From assembly GCF_016820585.1 (NCBI RefSeq), contig NZ_JADHDX010000002.1, positions 62,001 through 126,000 on the forward strand: a stretch of DNA of 64,000 nucleotides. Direction: 5' to 3'. The notes under the pieces are model-generated. The model was not told the origin of the DNA. It saw only the letters and a program-made list of their open reading frames with translations, and made no database searches. The stretch is from Arthrobacter beigongshangensis (GTDB lineage: Bacteria; Bacillota; Bacilli; Bacillales_A; Planococcaceae). This document shows, in pieces, positions 38,502 through 47,598 of this stretch (the stretch's first letter is position 1; every line of letters begins with the position of its first letter). A program made the translations under genes and the position numbers.

Positions 38502-38702
38502 ATGCCAAAAATGAAAACTCACCGCGGTTCAGCGAAACGTTTCAAAAAAACCGGTTCTGGTAAATTGAAACGCGGCCGTGCTTACACAAGTCACCTTTTT
38601 GCGAATAAATCGACAAAAGCGAAACGCCACCTGCGTAAAGCTTCACTCGTTTCTTCAGGAGACTACAAACGTATCCGCGAAATGCTCACATACGTAAAAT
38701 AA
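38502..38702 (+). CDS. rpmI: Ribosomal protein bL35
   Basis: The 66-residue basic protein starts [19 protein letters not shown] after Met and has the canonical [16 protein letters not shown] stretch. It is a component of the 50S subunit. AGGAGGAAC precedes the ATG. It is the second gene of infC-rpmI-rplT. Confidence 0.97.
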   Translation: MPKMKTHRGSAKRFKKTGSGKLKRGRAYTSHLFANKSTKAKRHLRKASLVSSGDYKRIREMLTYVK

Positions 38703-38743
38703 TTCAAACCATAATCGGACAGAAAAGCAGGAGGTAATGAACT

Positions 38744-39103
38744 ATGCCACGCGTAAAAGGTGGAACAGTGACGCGCAAGCGTCGTAATCGAGTATTGAAA
38801 TTAGCAAAAGGTTATTACGGTTCAAAACATAGACTTTACAAAGTCGCAAACCAACAGGTCATGAAATCATTGAACTATGCATACCGTGACCGTCGTCAAA
38901 AGAAACGTGAATTCCGCAAACTTTGGATTACACGTATCAATGCAGCTGCACGTATCAATGGTCTTTCATACAGCACACTTATGCACGGTTTGAAAGTAGC
39001 TGGTATCGATGTTAACCGCAAAATGCTTGCTGATCTTGCAGTAACTGACGCATCAGCGTTTGCACAACTTGCAGATGCAGCTAAAAAATCAATCGCAAAA
39101 TAA
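38744..39103 (+). CDS. rplT: Ribosomal protein bL20
   Basis: The 119-residue protein starts [18 protein letters not shown] after Met and contains [18 protein letters not shown], both canonical for bL20. It binds 23S rRNA early in 50S assembly and in Bacillus also represses its own operon through the leader. GCAGGAGGTAAT precedes the ATG. A terminator follows. Confidence 0.97.
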   Translation: MPRVKGGTVTRKRRNRVLKLAKGYYGSKHRLYKVANQQVMKSLNYAYRDRRQKKREFRKLWITRINAAARINGLSYSTLMHGLKVAGIDVNRKMLADLAVTDASAFAQLADAAKKSIAK

Positions 39104-39116
39104 GTCTTTGACTAGA

Positions 39117-39162
39117 AGCCGCCAAGAGAACCGGAGTTAATCCGGCCTCGGGGCGGTTTTTT
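39117..39162 (+). terminator. Terminator of infC-rpmI-rplT
   Basis: AGCCGCC (39117-39123) pairs with GGGCGGT (39151-39157). An inner CCGGA/TCCGG hairpin lies at 39131-39145 and a T run follows. Confidence 0.82.
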
Positions 39163-39202
39163 ATTTATTGGCAAAGTAGAAAAGTTATATAAAGGGCATC
39201 AT

Positions 39203-39388
39203 GTTTGCCCGCGAGGTAGTCGAGTTTGCATTATAGGTAGCCGAGTTTGTCCGCGAGGTAGCCCAGTTTCCATTATAGGTAGTCGTGTTTGCCCAAGGTA
39301 GCTCAATTTCATTATTGGAAGCCGAGTTTGCCCGCGAGGAAGTCCAGTTTCCATTATAGGTAGTCGAGTTTGATCGTAAGGTAGTCCA
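39203..39388. repeat. Alternating 21-bp tandem repeat, nine units
   Basis: Seven units are exactly 21 bp, one is 19 and one is 20. They alternate between type A (GTTTGCCCGCGAGGTAGTCC plus A) and type B (GTTTCCATTATAGGTAGTCG plus A), giving a 42-bp higher-order period. The shared parts are the leading GTTT and the trailing AGGTAGYCNA; the middle differs by type. It lies between the rplT terminator and ysdA. No promoter or gene is seen inside. Confidence 0.85.
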
Positions 39389-39455
39389 CTTCACCAGATT
39401 AGCGACATTCCGGTTAACAAATGGTGTAAAATGGAGGATATAAGGGGGAATGCAG

Positions 39456-39746
39456 ATGCAGCCGATATTGGTCAGTTGGTTGATGTTTATGTCGATTTGG
39501 GCTTTTGCAGCAATGGGATATGATAAGCGGCAAGCGAAGAAAAGAGGGCGCAGAGTGCCGGAAAGAAATTTATGGTTACTAGCAATCCTTGGTGGTGGCA
39601 TCGGTGCTTATTTGGGCATGCAAATGTTTCGTCATAAGACAAGACATACGTCATTCCGCATAGGTTTTCTCCTATTAGCGATGATCTATGGAATTGGCAT
39701 TCTTTATCTTTTAGGCGTTCGTATGCCGGGGAGTTTCACAGCATAA
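39456..39746 (+). CDS. ysdA: DUF1294 membrane protein YsdA
   Basis: The 96-residue protein has hydrophobic segments near 3-20, 40-58 and 68-88. It shows the DUF1294 pattern YDKRQAKKRGRRVPERNLWL, then GGIGAYLGMQMFRHKTRHTSF. Function is unknown. Position after rplT and before ysdB equals B. subtilis. Start 39456 is preferred over the ATG at 39450 because AAGGGGG is then 7 bases away. Confidence 0.85.
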   Translation: MQPILVSWLMFMSIWAFAAMGYDKRQAKKRGRRVPERNLWLLAILGGGIGAYLGMQMFRHKTRHTSFRIGFLLLAMIYGIGILYLLGVRMPGSFTA

Positions 39747-39772
39747 AAAAAGCCCGTCAAATCGACGGACCT
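39747..39772 (-). terminator. Terminator of ysdB
   Basis: CCGTC (39754-39758) pairs with GACGG (39764-39768). The A run at 39747-39751 gives a U tract for leftward transcription. The stem is short. Confidence 0.6.
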
Positions 39773-39775
39773 TTA

Positions 39776-40156
39776 TCAAGTATTCATCAATTGCTCAATT
39801 GGATTTTTCCAACCGATATCTGCTTTTGGGTAATTAGAAAGAATTTCTGACTTTAGAAAATGGAAATCATCTTTCGTGAATCCTTGTAGTTTCGCTTCGT
39901 CCTTCACCCGGACAAAAATGGATACAACATCAAAGGAATCTTCAGTTGTTCCTAAGTATTTTTCGCCTTCAAACATAGCACCTTTGTACGTAATGAAGAA
40001 GTTTTTTCGAACATTTTTCACATCATCATAAAAGTAAAATTGCTGTTGTTCATAAGCTTCATCCAATTTGCGCTTGGGGTCCGTTAAATAACGAATACCT
40101 CGGTAAAATAAATAGATGATGAAAGCAATAATGACAAAACGGATCAGCAATGGCAT
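39776..40156 (-). CDS. ysdB: YsdB-like protein (sigma-W pathway)
   Basis: The 126-residue protein has one N-terminal membrane segment (about 3-22), then the soluble segment KLDEAYEQQQFYFYDDVKNVRKNFFITYKGAMFEGEKYLG. This resembles B. subtilis YsdB, named for its part in the sigma-W pathway, and the position next to ysdA agrees. The biochemical role is unknown. AGGGGGAT precedes the ATG on the minus strand. Confidence 0.82.
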   Translation of the reverse strand: MPLLIRFVIIAFIIYLFYRGIRYLTDPKRKLDEAYEQQQFYFYDDVKNVRKNFFITYKGAMFEGEKYLGTTEDSFDVVSIFVRVKDEAKLQGFTKDDFHFLKSEILSNYPKADIGWKNPIEQLMNT

Positions 40157-40249
40157 AACAGATCCCCCTCACTTTAAACGTAGTACTCTCCTATACGGAT
40201 GAGGAGGTAGATTGGTTTCACTTTTATAAAATTTTCTGGAGGTTTTTTT

Positions 40250-40735
40250 ATGCAACTGTCAACATTATTTTCTATGCAGCGAGAATTGGATTCATTTATC
40301 CAAAATAATCGCCAACAGCAAAGCGATGTATTTCAAGAAAAAGGCTTGGCACTTCTTATCGAACTGGCGGAACTGGCGAATGAAACACGGTGTTTTAAAT
40401 TTTGGAGTACGAAGGGGCCATCAGAGGACGCCGTTATTTTGGAGGAGTATGTGGACTCGATTCACTTCCTACTTTCCCTTGGAATTGAAAAAAATTTACA
40501 TACATTGACAACTTGGCCGGTGCGTGAAGTAGAAGGCAATTTAACACAATTGTTTTTGGCAACAACAGCTGTCATTCACCGTTTTTTGGAGGATCTATCA
40601 ATGGAGTCCTATGAGCAAGTGTGGGTATATTACGGTGCAATTGCTAATAAACTGGGCTTTACGAATGAGGACATCATTCAGGCTTACATAGCGAAGAACG
40701 AAGAGAATTATAATCGCCAGAAAACAGGCTACTAA
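40250..40735 (+). CDS. Dimeric all-alpha dUTP diphosphatase (dUTPase_2)
   Basis: The enzyme hydrolyses dUTP to dUMP, keeping uracil out of DNA. The 161-residue protein is all-helical with the family motifs ELAELANETRCFKFW near residue 41 and EEYVDSIHFLLSLG near 72, which supply the metal-binding acids. AYIAKNEENYNRQKTGY near the C-terminus is also typical. TGGAGGTTTTT precedes the ATG. It is monocistronic. Confidence 0.9.
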   Translation: MQLSTLFSMQRELDSFIQNNRQQQSDVFQEKGLALLIELAELANETRCFKFWSTKGPSEDAVILEEYVDSIHFLLSLGIEKNLHTLTTWPVREVEGNLTQLFLATTAVIHRFLEDLSMESYEQVWVYYGAIANKLGFTNEDIIQAYIAKNEENYNRQKTGY

Positions 40736-40831
40736 AAAAGTTTTATAGAAAAATCAAAAAATTGATTGACAGAAACCTCTGAATAAAAAATAATAGAGTA
40801 TAGCAACTTGACTATTAAAGGAGGCGTCAGT

Positions 40832-41326
40832 ATGAATGAATGGAATAAAGAGGATTTTGGTGTACGTTTAAAAGCTTTGCGGGAGCAACGTGGGTTGTCC
40901 ATGATGGCATTTGGTACCGCTATTGGAACATCTGCTAGTCGAATTAAAGATTGGGAAAAAGGAAAGAATGCCCCATCTGCTGCATGGATAGCCAAAATTT
41001 CAGAGCGCTTTAATGTTTCGACAGATGAGCTAATTCTTGGCAATGCAAAGGTTTCAAAAGCGTTTAAGAACTCGGGATCCCCGAATGTTGATTTATTGTA
41101 TGATAAGTTAAGGGAAACGATTGCGGATGAGTTAGAAGCGGATGAAGAAACTGATCGTACAGCTGATTTGTACGCAGAACTGGATGCGGTGAATAAAGAA
41201 AACTATAGAAGTGGAAAAGGGAGAAGGCGTGCGGAGCGCGAACTGTTAGCTATCTTGACAGAACTTCCGAAGAAAGAAGTGCTTGAATTGCTAGAGCTTG
41301 CAAAGGTTAAAAAGCGCTGGCTGTAA
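40832..41326 (+). CDS. XRE-family HTH regulator
   Basis: The 164-residue protein has an N-terminal Cro/CI-type HTH (about 6-65: LKALREQRGLSMMAFGTAIG and SRIKDWEKGKNAPS). A charged region follows, and the C-terminus is leucine/lysine-rich (KKEVLELLELAKVKKRWL). Targets are unknown. ATG 40832 follows AAAGGAGGCG; an in-frame TTG at 40808 lacks a site. Its stop overlaps the phosphoesterase start as TAATG, so the pair is translationally coupled. Confidence 0.85.
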   Translation: MNEWNKEDFGVRLKALREQRGLSMMAFGTAIGTSASRIKDWEKGKNAPSAAWIAKISERFNVSTDELILGNAKVSKAFKNSGSPNVDLLYDKLRETIADELEADEETDRTADLYAELDAVNKENYRSGKGRRRAERELLAILTELPKKEVLELLELAKVKKRWL

Positions 41327-42201
41327 TGGAATCAACTACCGCTACGAAGAGAAAGAATAGGAAGCCGATTTTTATTCTCATAATTGTACTATTCATTGTT
41401 ATTATTCTGCTAACTTATTGGGGTAATACAACAGTCGGTGTGACACAAAATACTATTATATCCGATAAAATTCCTGTTGATTTCAACGGATATAAAATTG
41501 TTCAATTATCAGATTTGCATGATGCCATGTTTGGTGACAGTCATGCGGAAGTCGTCGATAAAGTAAAAATGATTGCACCAGATGTTATTTTCATCACGGG
41601 GGATTTTATTGACAGCAATCGTTATAATCTTGAGCAAAGTTTACTTCTGGTTAAAAGGCTGCAAGGGGTTGCACCGATGTACTATGTCACGGGAAATCAT
41701 GAAATTGCAACGAATGATATAGAACGTATTAAAGATGCACTAGAAGATTTGGGTGTTCGAGTCTTATCAGATGAAGCGGAAATTATAACGTCGAATCAGC
41801 GTGGCGGGATAGCGATTGGTGGGATTGAAGATCCGTTGCTCAGCTATCTGGATGATGAGGAAGCAGTCAAGACTTCAATGAATCAGGCATTTGAACATGT
41901 ACCTAATCAGATGTTTAAAATTCTATTGTCACATAGACCAGAGCAATTTGAGGCTTACGTCGAACAAGGAATGGATGTCATATTTAGCGGTCATGCACAC
42001 GGAGGTCAATTTCGAATTCCGGGATTCGGTGGACTTGTATCACCGGGGCAAGGTTGGTTTCCAACTTATACAGCAGGTGTCCACAACAAGGATGGTAGTC
42101 AGATGGTAGTTAGTCGTGGATTGGGTAATAGTATCATTCCTATCCGGATTTTTAATCAACCGGAAATTATTGTCGTTACTTTACAAAATGAAAGTCAGTA
42201 A
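41326..42201 (+). CDS. Membrane-anchored metallophosphoesterase
   Basis: The 291-residue protein has an N-terminal membrane anchor (about 14-34, after a Lys/Arg-rich start). The calcineurin-like fold shows DLHDAMFG near residue 64, TGDFID near 97, TGNHE near 123, LSHRPE near 203 and GHAHGGQFRIP near 224, a full set of metal ligands. It resembles the YkuE/YaeI group, whose substrates are poorly known. The ATG overlaps the preceding stop and has no ribosome site of its own. Confidence 0.87.
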   Translation: MESTTATKRKNRKPIFILIIVLFIVIILLTYWGNTTVGVTQNTIISDKIPVDFNGYKIVQLSDLHDAMFGDSHAEVVDKVKMIAPDVIFITGDFIDSNRYNLEQSLLLVKRLQGVAPMYYVTGNHEIATNDIERIKDALEDLGVRVLSDEAEIITSNQRGGIAIGGIEDPLLSYLDDEEAVKTSMNQAFEHVPNQMFKILLSHRPEQFEAYVEQGMDVIFSGHAHGGQFRIPGFGGLVSPGQGWFPTYTAGVHNKDGSQMVVSRGLGNSIIPIRIFNQPEIIVVTLQNESQ

Positions 42202-42203
42202 GA

Positions 42204-42239
42204 AAAACGCAAAGAGCAGAGTGCTTCTTGCGTTTTTTG
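42204..42239 (+). terminator. Terminator after the phosphoesterase gene
   Basis: AAAAACGCAA pairs with TTGCGTTTTT, with an inner AGC/GCT, and T follows. Confidence 0.85.
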
Positions 42240-42328
42240 TTGTATAGACAATTTAGAACAGTGAGAACGCTAGTGTGATTTCATGGTATACTAGAAGTAG
42301 TATGTCGAGGTAATGAGTGGGGGAAAGG

Positions 42329-43321
42329 ATGATAGATGTGAAAGCGTTTATTCATGAAGCTGGACAGTTGAAAATTAGTGAGATGGAAGAACCTATTGCG
42401 ACAAAGGGGGAAGTTGTTGTTGCGATTCGGGCAGCGGGTCTGAACCGGCGTGACCTATACATTCCTGCTCGTAGAGGGAATGCAACAGAGGCATTAATCA
42501 TCGGTTCCGACGGGTCAGGCGTAATTGAGTCAGTTGGTGAAGACGTAACGGCATTTAATGTTGGAGATGAAGTCATTATCAATCCCGCACTTCGTTGGTA
42601 CGACAATAGCGATGCGCCGCCAGAAGGCTTTGATATTTTAGGTATGCCTGATCACGGGACGTTCGCAGAAAAGATTGCTATTTCAGCGGAGCAAGTTGAA
42701 AGAAAGCCAGCTCATTTAACGTGGGAGGAGGCAGCTGTGCTATCTCTCGCTGGTGTCACAGGTTATCGTGCTTTATTTACCAAAGGGGGCTTGCAGGCGG
42801 GAGATACGGTTTTTATCCCTGGTGCGGGGAGTGGTGTAGCAACTTATCTCATTGCATTCGCTAAAAATAGTGGGGCGCGTGTCATTGTTACATCGCGTAA
42901 TGAAGATAAGCGAAAACAGGCGCTGGCGCTCGGGGCGGATGTCGCACTAGATACAGCTAGCGATTGGCAACAGGAACTAGCAGGTGAAACGATTGACTTG
43001 GTGATTGAAAGTGTCGGACGAGCAACATTCAATCGTTCGCTAGGAGTGTTAAAAAAAGGAGGGCGTATCGTCGTGTTCGGGGCGACGGCAGGTGATACGG
43101 TTGACATGGATTTACGTGCCTTTTTTTATGGCCAATATCAATTATTTGGATCGACGATGGGAAGCAGAGAAGAATTGCGTGATATGCTGACACATATTGA
43201 AAAGTACGGGACACGTCCAGTGGTCGATACAGTGTTTGCTTTGAATGATGCGCTGGCGGCGTTTGACTATATTGAAGACAGTAAGCAGTTTGGAAAAGTG
43301 GTATTGCGTGTAAGTGAGTGA
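42329..43321 (+). CDS. MDR-superfamily zinc-independent oxidoreductase (quinone oxidoreductase-like)
   Basis: The 330-residue cytosolic protein has a GroES-like N-terminal domain (about 1-125, GLNRRDLYIPARRG). Its Rossmann domain contains GAGSGVATYLIAFAKNSG for NAD(P) binding and GGRIVVFGATAG. The cysteines that bind structural or catalytic zinc in true alcohol dehydrogenases are absent, so a quinone/enone reductase activity is more likely. Start ATG 42329 is used; GTG 42338 is an alternative, as GGGGGAAAGG lies between optimal spacings. It stands alone. Confidence 0.82.
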   Translation: MIDVKAFIHEAGQLKISEMEEPIATKGEVVVAIRAAGLNRRDLYIPARRGNATEALIIGSDGSGVIESVGEDVTAFNVGDEVIINPALRWYDNSDAPPEGFDILGMPDHGTFAEKIAISAEQVERKPAHLTWEEAAVLSLAGVTGYRALFTKGGLQAGDTVFIPGAGSGVATYLIAFAKNSGARVIVTSRNEDKRKQALALGADVALDTASDWQQELAGETIDLVIESVGRATFNRSLGVLKKGGRIVVFGATAGDTVDMDLRAFFYGQYQLFGSTMGSREELRDMLTHIEKYGTRPVVDTVFALNDALAAFDYIEDSKQFGKVVLRVSE

Positions 43322-43441
43322 TTTGCAAAGTGCCGTAGTGATTCCGAGAGAGCGTAAATTTGTCATATGAATGTCAGAAAGTAAGGATTAATCCGAAATA
43401 TGAATGCGCTATACTGTAGACAAAGAAAGGTGGGGGTTTTT

Positions 43442-45121
43442 ATGACAGAAGAAGTTATTCCGTTGACGGATTTAGAAATTGCATCAAAAGCGGTGATGAA
43501 ACCGATTTGGGCAATTGCTGAAAAAGCTGGCATCCCAGAAGAAGCAGTTGAGCCATATGGTAAGTTTAAAGCGAAAATTGATGTTACGAAACTAACTGGA
43601 TCGAGTAAGAACGGCAAAGTTGTACTTGTTACGGCGATTAGCCCGACACCAGCAGGAGAAGGCAAGTCGACGGTTACTGTAGGACTGGCGGATGCACTTT
43701 CAAAATTAGGCGAAAAGACAATGATTGCTTTGCGGGAGCCATCCCTTGGTCCAGTTATGGGGATGAAAGGTGGGGCAACTGGCGGCGGTTATGCACAAGT
43801 GTTACCAATGGAAGAGATTAATTTGCATTTCAATGGCGATATACATGCTATTACGACGGCGAATAATGCGCTAAGCGCTATGATTGATAACCATCTCCAT
43901 CATGGCAATATTCTTCGAATTGACCCGCGAAGAATTACATGGAAGCGTGTACTCGATATGAATGATCGAGCGCTGCGTCATGTAACAATCGGTCTAGGAG
44001 GACCTGCCCAAGGCGTACCGAGAGAAGATGGCTTTGACATTACGGTAGCCTCTGAAATTATGGCAGTATTTTGCTTGGCAACTAGTCTAACGGATTTGAA
44101 GGAACGAATTGCCCGGATTGTCATCGGTTATACATATGACAAGGAAGCGGTTACAGTTCGTGATCTTGGCGTACAAGGCGCATTGACCCTGCTATTAAAA
44201 GAAGCATTCAAACCAAATTTGGTCCAGACGATTGAAGGGACCCCAGCCTTGATACACGGTGGACCATTTGCCAATATTGCACACGGTTGTAATTCACTCA
44301 TAGCGACAAATACAGCACGAAAACTAGCGGATATTGTCATTACTGAGGCTGGATTCGGAGCTGATTTAGGTGCCGAGAAATTTATGAATATTAAAGCGCG
44401 ACATGGGAATTTTGCACCCGATGCAGTTGTTATTGTCGCAACAGTGCGTGCATTGAAAATGCATGGCGGTATGCCAAAAAATCAGCTGAAAGAAGAGAAT
44501 ATTCAAGCTGTGAAAGATGGCATGGAAAACTTGGCAAAGCATGTCGATACAGTACTGGTTTTCGGTGTAGAGCCTGTAATCGCTCTCAATCGTTTCTTAA
44601 CAGACACACCGGATGAACTTGAAGTGATTTTTGATTGGTGTGAAACGAATGCAATCCGTGTGGCATTAACGGATGTTTGGGAGCATGGAGGAGAAGGTGG
44701 ACTTGCGTTAGCGCGGGAGGTAATTAGCCTGTTGGATAAACCGAACCATTTCGCCCCACTCTATCATGTAGAACAACCTGTTCGTGATAAAATCACAGCG
44801 ATTGTACAGAAGGTGTACGGTGGGCAAGGAATCATTTTGACTGACAATGCATTGAAAAATCTACAGAATATCGAAAAAAACGGCTGGGATGTCCTACCTA
44901 TTTGTATGGCGAAAACCCAATATTCATTTTCTGACGATCCAACAATGTTAGGCCGTCCAGAAGGGTTTACAATTACAATTCGGGAAATCATTCCGAAACT
45001 AGGCGCAGGATTTCTTGTATGCTTAACAGGCGATATTATGACAATGCCTGGATTGCCAAAAACACCAGCTGCACTTGGAATGGATATAGATGCTAACGGT
45101 AATGCAAAGGGTTTGATGTAG
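43442..45121 (+). CDS. fhs: Formate-tetrahydrofolate ligase
   Basis: Fhs makes 10-formyl-tetrahydrofolate from formate, THF and ATP, feeding purine and formyl-Met synthesis. The 559-residue protein has the P-loop [13 protein letters not shown] near residue 63, [15 protein letters not shown] and the [20 protein letters not shown] region, all canonical. ATG 43442 follows AAAGGTGGGGG; the upstream in-frame ATG at 43400 lies close to a -10-like TATACT and is unlikely. It is single, convergent with the M3 peptidase. Confidence 0.96.
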   Translation: MTEEVIPLTDLEIASKAVMKPIWAIAEKAGIPEEAVEPYGKFKAKIDVTKLTGSSKNGKVVLVTAISPTPAGEGKSTVTVGLADALSKLGEKTMIALREPSLGPVMGMKGGATGGGYAQVLPMEEINLHFNGDIHAITTANNALSAMIDNHLHHGNILRIDPRRITWKRVLDMNDRALRHVTIGLGGPAQGVPREDGFDITVASEIMAVFCLATSLTDLKERIARIVIGYTYDKEAVTVRDLGVQGALTLLLKEAFKPNLVQTIEGTPALIHGGPFANIAHGCNSLIATNTARKLADIVITEAGFGADLGAEKFMNIKARHGNFAPDAVVIVATVRALKMHGGMPKNQLKEENIQAVKDGMENLAKHVDTVLVFGVEPVIALNRFLTDTPDELEVIFDWCETNAIRVALTDVWEHGGEGGLALAREVISLLDKPNHFAPLYHVEQPVRDKITAIVQKVYGGQGIILTDNALKNLQNIEKNGWDVLPICMAKTQYSFSDDPTMLGRPEGFTITIREIIPKLGAGFLVCLTGDIMTMPGLPKTPAALGMDIDANGNAKGLM

Positions 45122-45182
45122 TAAAAGGCGTAAAAAGATAGAGAAAAACAAATTCACTTGTACAAAGTGGTGTAATGGACGA

Positions 45183-45223
45183 AAAAACAGGCAAATCCGT
45201 AAATACGGATAGCCTGTTTTATT
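45183..45223. terminator. Bidirectional terminator between fhs and the M3 peptidase
   Basis: AAAAACAGGC with AATCCG pairs with CGGAT and GCCTGTTTT. A and T runs occur on both sides. Confidence 0.82.
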
Positions 45224-45224
45224 T

Positions 45225-46922
45225 TCACAACGCTTTGTCATCTACTGCATTCAGCCATGATTCAATTGTGCCAATGACGGATTCGACGCAGCCGTCTTCA
45301 AATGGAGATATTAAATTCGCTTCAGCAACGAGTTGCGTGAATGATTTAGAACCGCCAAGTGTACATAAGTGTAAATAGTCCTTCCAAGCAGCTGCATGAT
45401 CTTCGCGTGAGCGTTTCCAAAATTGGAACGCACAAATTTGTGCCAATGTGTAATCGATGTAATAGAATGGACTTGCGAAAATATGACCTTGACGTTGCCA
45501 GACCGCACCCGATTCTAGGTATTCAATCCCATCATAATCACGCATTGGTAAATAGATTTTCTCAATCATTTTCCAAGCTGCTTTGCGTTCAGCAGGCGTC
45601 ATTTGTGGGTTTTCATACACAACATGCTGGAACTCATCCACAGCTACACCGTACGGTAAAAAGAGCAATGCGTCACTAAGATGTGAAAACTTATACTTAT
45701 CGGCCTGTTCTTTAAAGAAGAGCTCCATCCACGGCCAAGTGAAAAATTCCATACTCATCGAATGGATTTCAGCCCCCTCATATGTCGGCCACATATATTC
45801 AGGTATGCCGATATTGCGGCTAGAATACACTTGGAATGCGTGTCCGACCTCATGCGTCAGTACATCAATATCCCCGGAAGTGCCATTAAAATTGGAGAAG
45901 ATAAACGGAGAATCATAATCGTCGATAAATGTACAATAACCGCCCGCTTCTTTCCCTTTCTTCGCTTCCACGTCCATTAAGTTTTTGTCTGTCATAAACT
46001 TGAAGAATGTATTTGTTTCAGGTGATAGTTCAGCATACATCTTTTTTCCATTCTCGATGATCCACTCAGGAGAGCCTTGAGGCGTTGCATTGCCTGTTAG
46101 GAAATTGAGTGACTGGTCATAGAATTTTAACTGATCGACGCCAATTCGTTCTGCTTGACGCTCGTAAAGGCGACTGGCCAGTGGAACGATGAAATCTCGA
46201 ACTTGATCTCGGAACTTCTTCACCATTTCTGCATTATAATCAATGCGATTCATGCGAACATAACCAAGCTCTACAAAGTTTTTATAGCCAAGTGTTGTCG
46301 CAATTTGATGACGAAGTGTAACGAGTTCATCATAAATCGTATCGAATTGCTCCCCATTATCCGCATAGAATTTTTGAGTAGCTTCCATCGCGGACTTGCG
46401 AATCGAACGATCTGTCGATTCCGCGTATGGCCCCATTTGTGCAAGCGTTAACGTTTTGCCATCAAATTCGATTTGTGCAGATGCAACGAGTTTTGAGTAG
46501 TCAGATGATAATTTGTTTTCCTTTTGGAGCAATTCAACAATTTCTGGAGCAAATGACTTGATGGAATTATCAGCTAGCGCAAATAATTGGCTTCCCCATT
46601 GCTCTTCAAGCTGTGCTCTAAAGGGAGTTGACACGAGTTCCTTATAGTAAGCGGTTTCAAGTTCTTGGTACTCTGGTCCAATTTCATCGAAATAATCCCG
46701 TTCATTTTGATAGAATTCATCATTAGTATCAATGGAAGCGCGGATGTAGACGAGATTAGATTGTGTGGAGTAGTTGCTACCGATGGCATTAATCTTTTTC
46801 ATCACGTCATTTTGCTGTTCGTAAGAGCTTGCGGAACGAAATTCCTGAAGTAGGGCTTCAAATTCTTTTTTTAACGACGCCATTTCAGGTTTGGTGTATT
46901 GATAGTCTTCAAATTTTAACAA
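45225..46922 (-). CDS. M3-family oligoendopeptidase
   Basis: The 565-residue cytosolic zinc peptidase of the M3B (PepF-like) group cuts short peptides. The zinc motif HEVGHAF is near residue 355, in DVLTHEVGHAFQVYSSRN. The FNGTSGDIDVL and EIHSMSMEFFTWPW segments around it are family-typical, as is the late YYIDYTLAQICAFQFW. TTG 46922 is preferred because CAGGGGGAA lies just upstream on the minus strand; a longer in-frame start exists at 46961 but would contain this site. Confidence 0.92.
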   Translation of the reverse strand: MLKFEDYQYTKPEMASLKKEFEALLQEFRSASSYEQQNDVMKKINAIGSNYSTQSNLVYIRASIDTNDEFYQNERDYFDEIGPEYQELETAYYKELVSTPFRAQLEEQWGSQLFALADNSIKSFAPEIVELLQKENKLSSDYSKLVASAQIEFDGKTLTLAQMGPYAESTDRSIRKSAMEATQKFYADNGEQFDTIYDELVTLRHQIATTLGYKNFVELGYVRMNRIDYNAEMVKKFRDQVRDFIVPLASRLYERQAERIGVDQLKFYDQSLNFLTGNATPQGSPEWIIENGKKMYAELSPETNTFFKFMTDKNLMDVEAKKGKEAGGYCTFIDDYDSPFIFSNFNGTSGDIDVLTHEVGHAFQVYSSRNIGIPEYMWPTYEGAEIHSMSMEFFTWPWMELFFKEQADKYKFSHLSDALLFLPYGVAVDEFQHVVYENPQMTPAERKAAWKMIEKIYLPMRDYDGIEYLESGAVWQRQGHIFASPFYYIDYTLAQICAFQFWKRSREDHAAAWKDYLHLCTLGGSKSFTQLVAEANLISPFEDGCVESVIGTIESWLNAVDDKAL

Positions 46923-47140
46923 ACTAATTCCCCCTGAATATTTACTAGTGAAATACTTCACTGTTTCTATTGTTCACGAAGTTCGGTCAGATTGCAAAAG
47001 TTATTGACGATAATTGTGAATTTCTTTTTAGGAAAAGGGGTCCAGTGCATCATTTTGTTGGAGAATGATGTATGATGGAGAGTAGTGTGCAGCTTATGCA
47101 TCGTTATCTGAAAAATTGTAAGTGAGAGGTTGTTAAAACT

Positions 47141-47422
47141 ATGGAAATTAATGAACATATTGTTGATCAAATTCTTGATCCAACTGGAATTATTGCTGGT
47201 GAACGCTATCAATTTCGACTTTATTTAACGTTAGACGAAGAAGATGAGTTGTACGCTGAAGGCGGAACTGGACTTCGCGTTATTTTTGCTGTCGATGGTG
47301 AGGAAGAACGCATTGCGTCATATCATTTTTTTGAGCGTGCAACTGAAAAAGTCCTTGATTTTGAATTAGAGGATGACGAAAAAGAAATCGTCTTAGCTTT
47401 TTGTAAAGCGAACCGGGAATAA
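47141..47422 (+). CDS. Small acidic protein, DUF6509-like
   Basis: The 93-residue protein is strongly acidic, without signal or membrane segments. It contains ILDPTGIIAGERYQFRLYL, ELYAEGGTGLRVIFAVDGEE and a C-terminal run of Glu/Asp. It resembles small Bacillales proteins that I recall under DUF6509 (sometimes mislabelled pullulanase). The function is unknown. GAGAGGTTG precedes the ATG. Confidence 0.7.
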   Translation: MEINEHIVDQILDPTGIIAGERYQFRLYLTLDEEDELYAEGGTGLRVIFAVDGEEERIASYHFFERATEKVLDFELEDDEKEIVLAFCKANRE

Positions 47423-47434
47423 TAAAAGGCAAGG

Positions 47435-47464
47435 GCCTGTACATTTAATTGTGCAGGCTTTTCT
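47435..47464 (+). terminator. Terminator after the DUF6509-like gene
   Basis: GCCTGTAC (47435-47442) pairs with GTGCAGGC (47451-47458), then TTTTCT. Confidence 0.75.
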
Positions 47465-47598
47465 CTAATTCGTCATACAAATGTAAAACATATTATGTGT
47501 TTTTTTAAGCGAATTAGTAGATAATGAGTGAAGTGGATGCAAAGAGTTTTCTTTTTCATCCAGACGAGAAAGAAAAACTATAACAGGAGTGTTAGCTT

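Noticed and set aside
39203-39388. Array considered as a CRISPR
   Set aside because: Units of 21 bp have no unique spacers between them; both unit types recur. No cas genes are nearby.
39185-39601. Minus-strand open frame of 138 codons with 7-residue repeats (TYNGNWTSSRANSA-like) over the 21-bp array
   Set aside because: It runs antisense through the start of ysdA and has no ribosome site. The repeat peptide follows from 21 being a multiple of 3.
43388-43415. Possible fhs promoter TTAATC-16-TATACT
   Set aside because: The -35 is weak. An AICAR or purine-type control element was looked for and not found.
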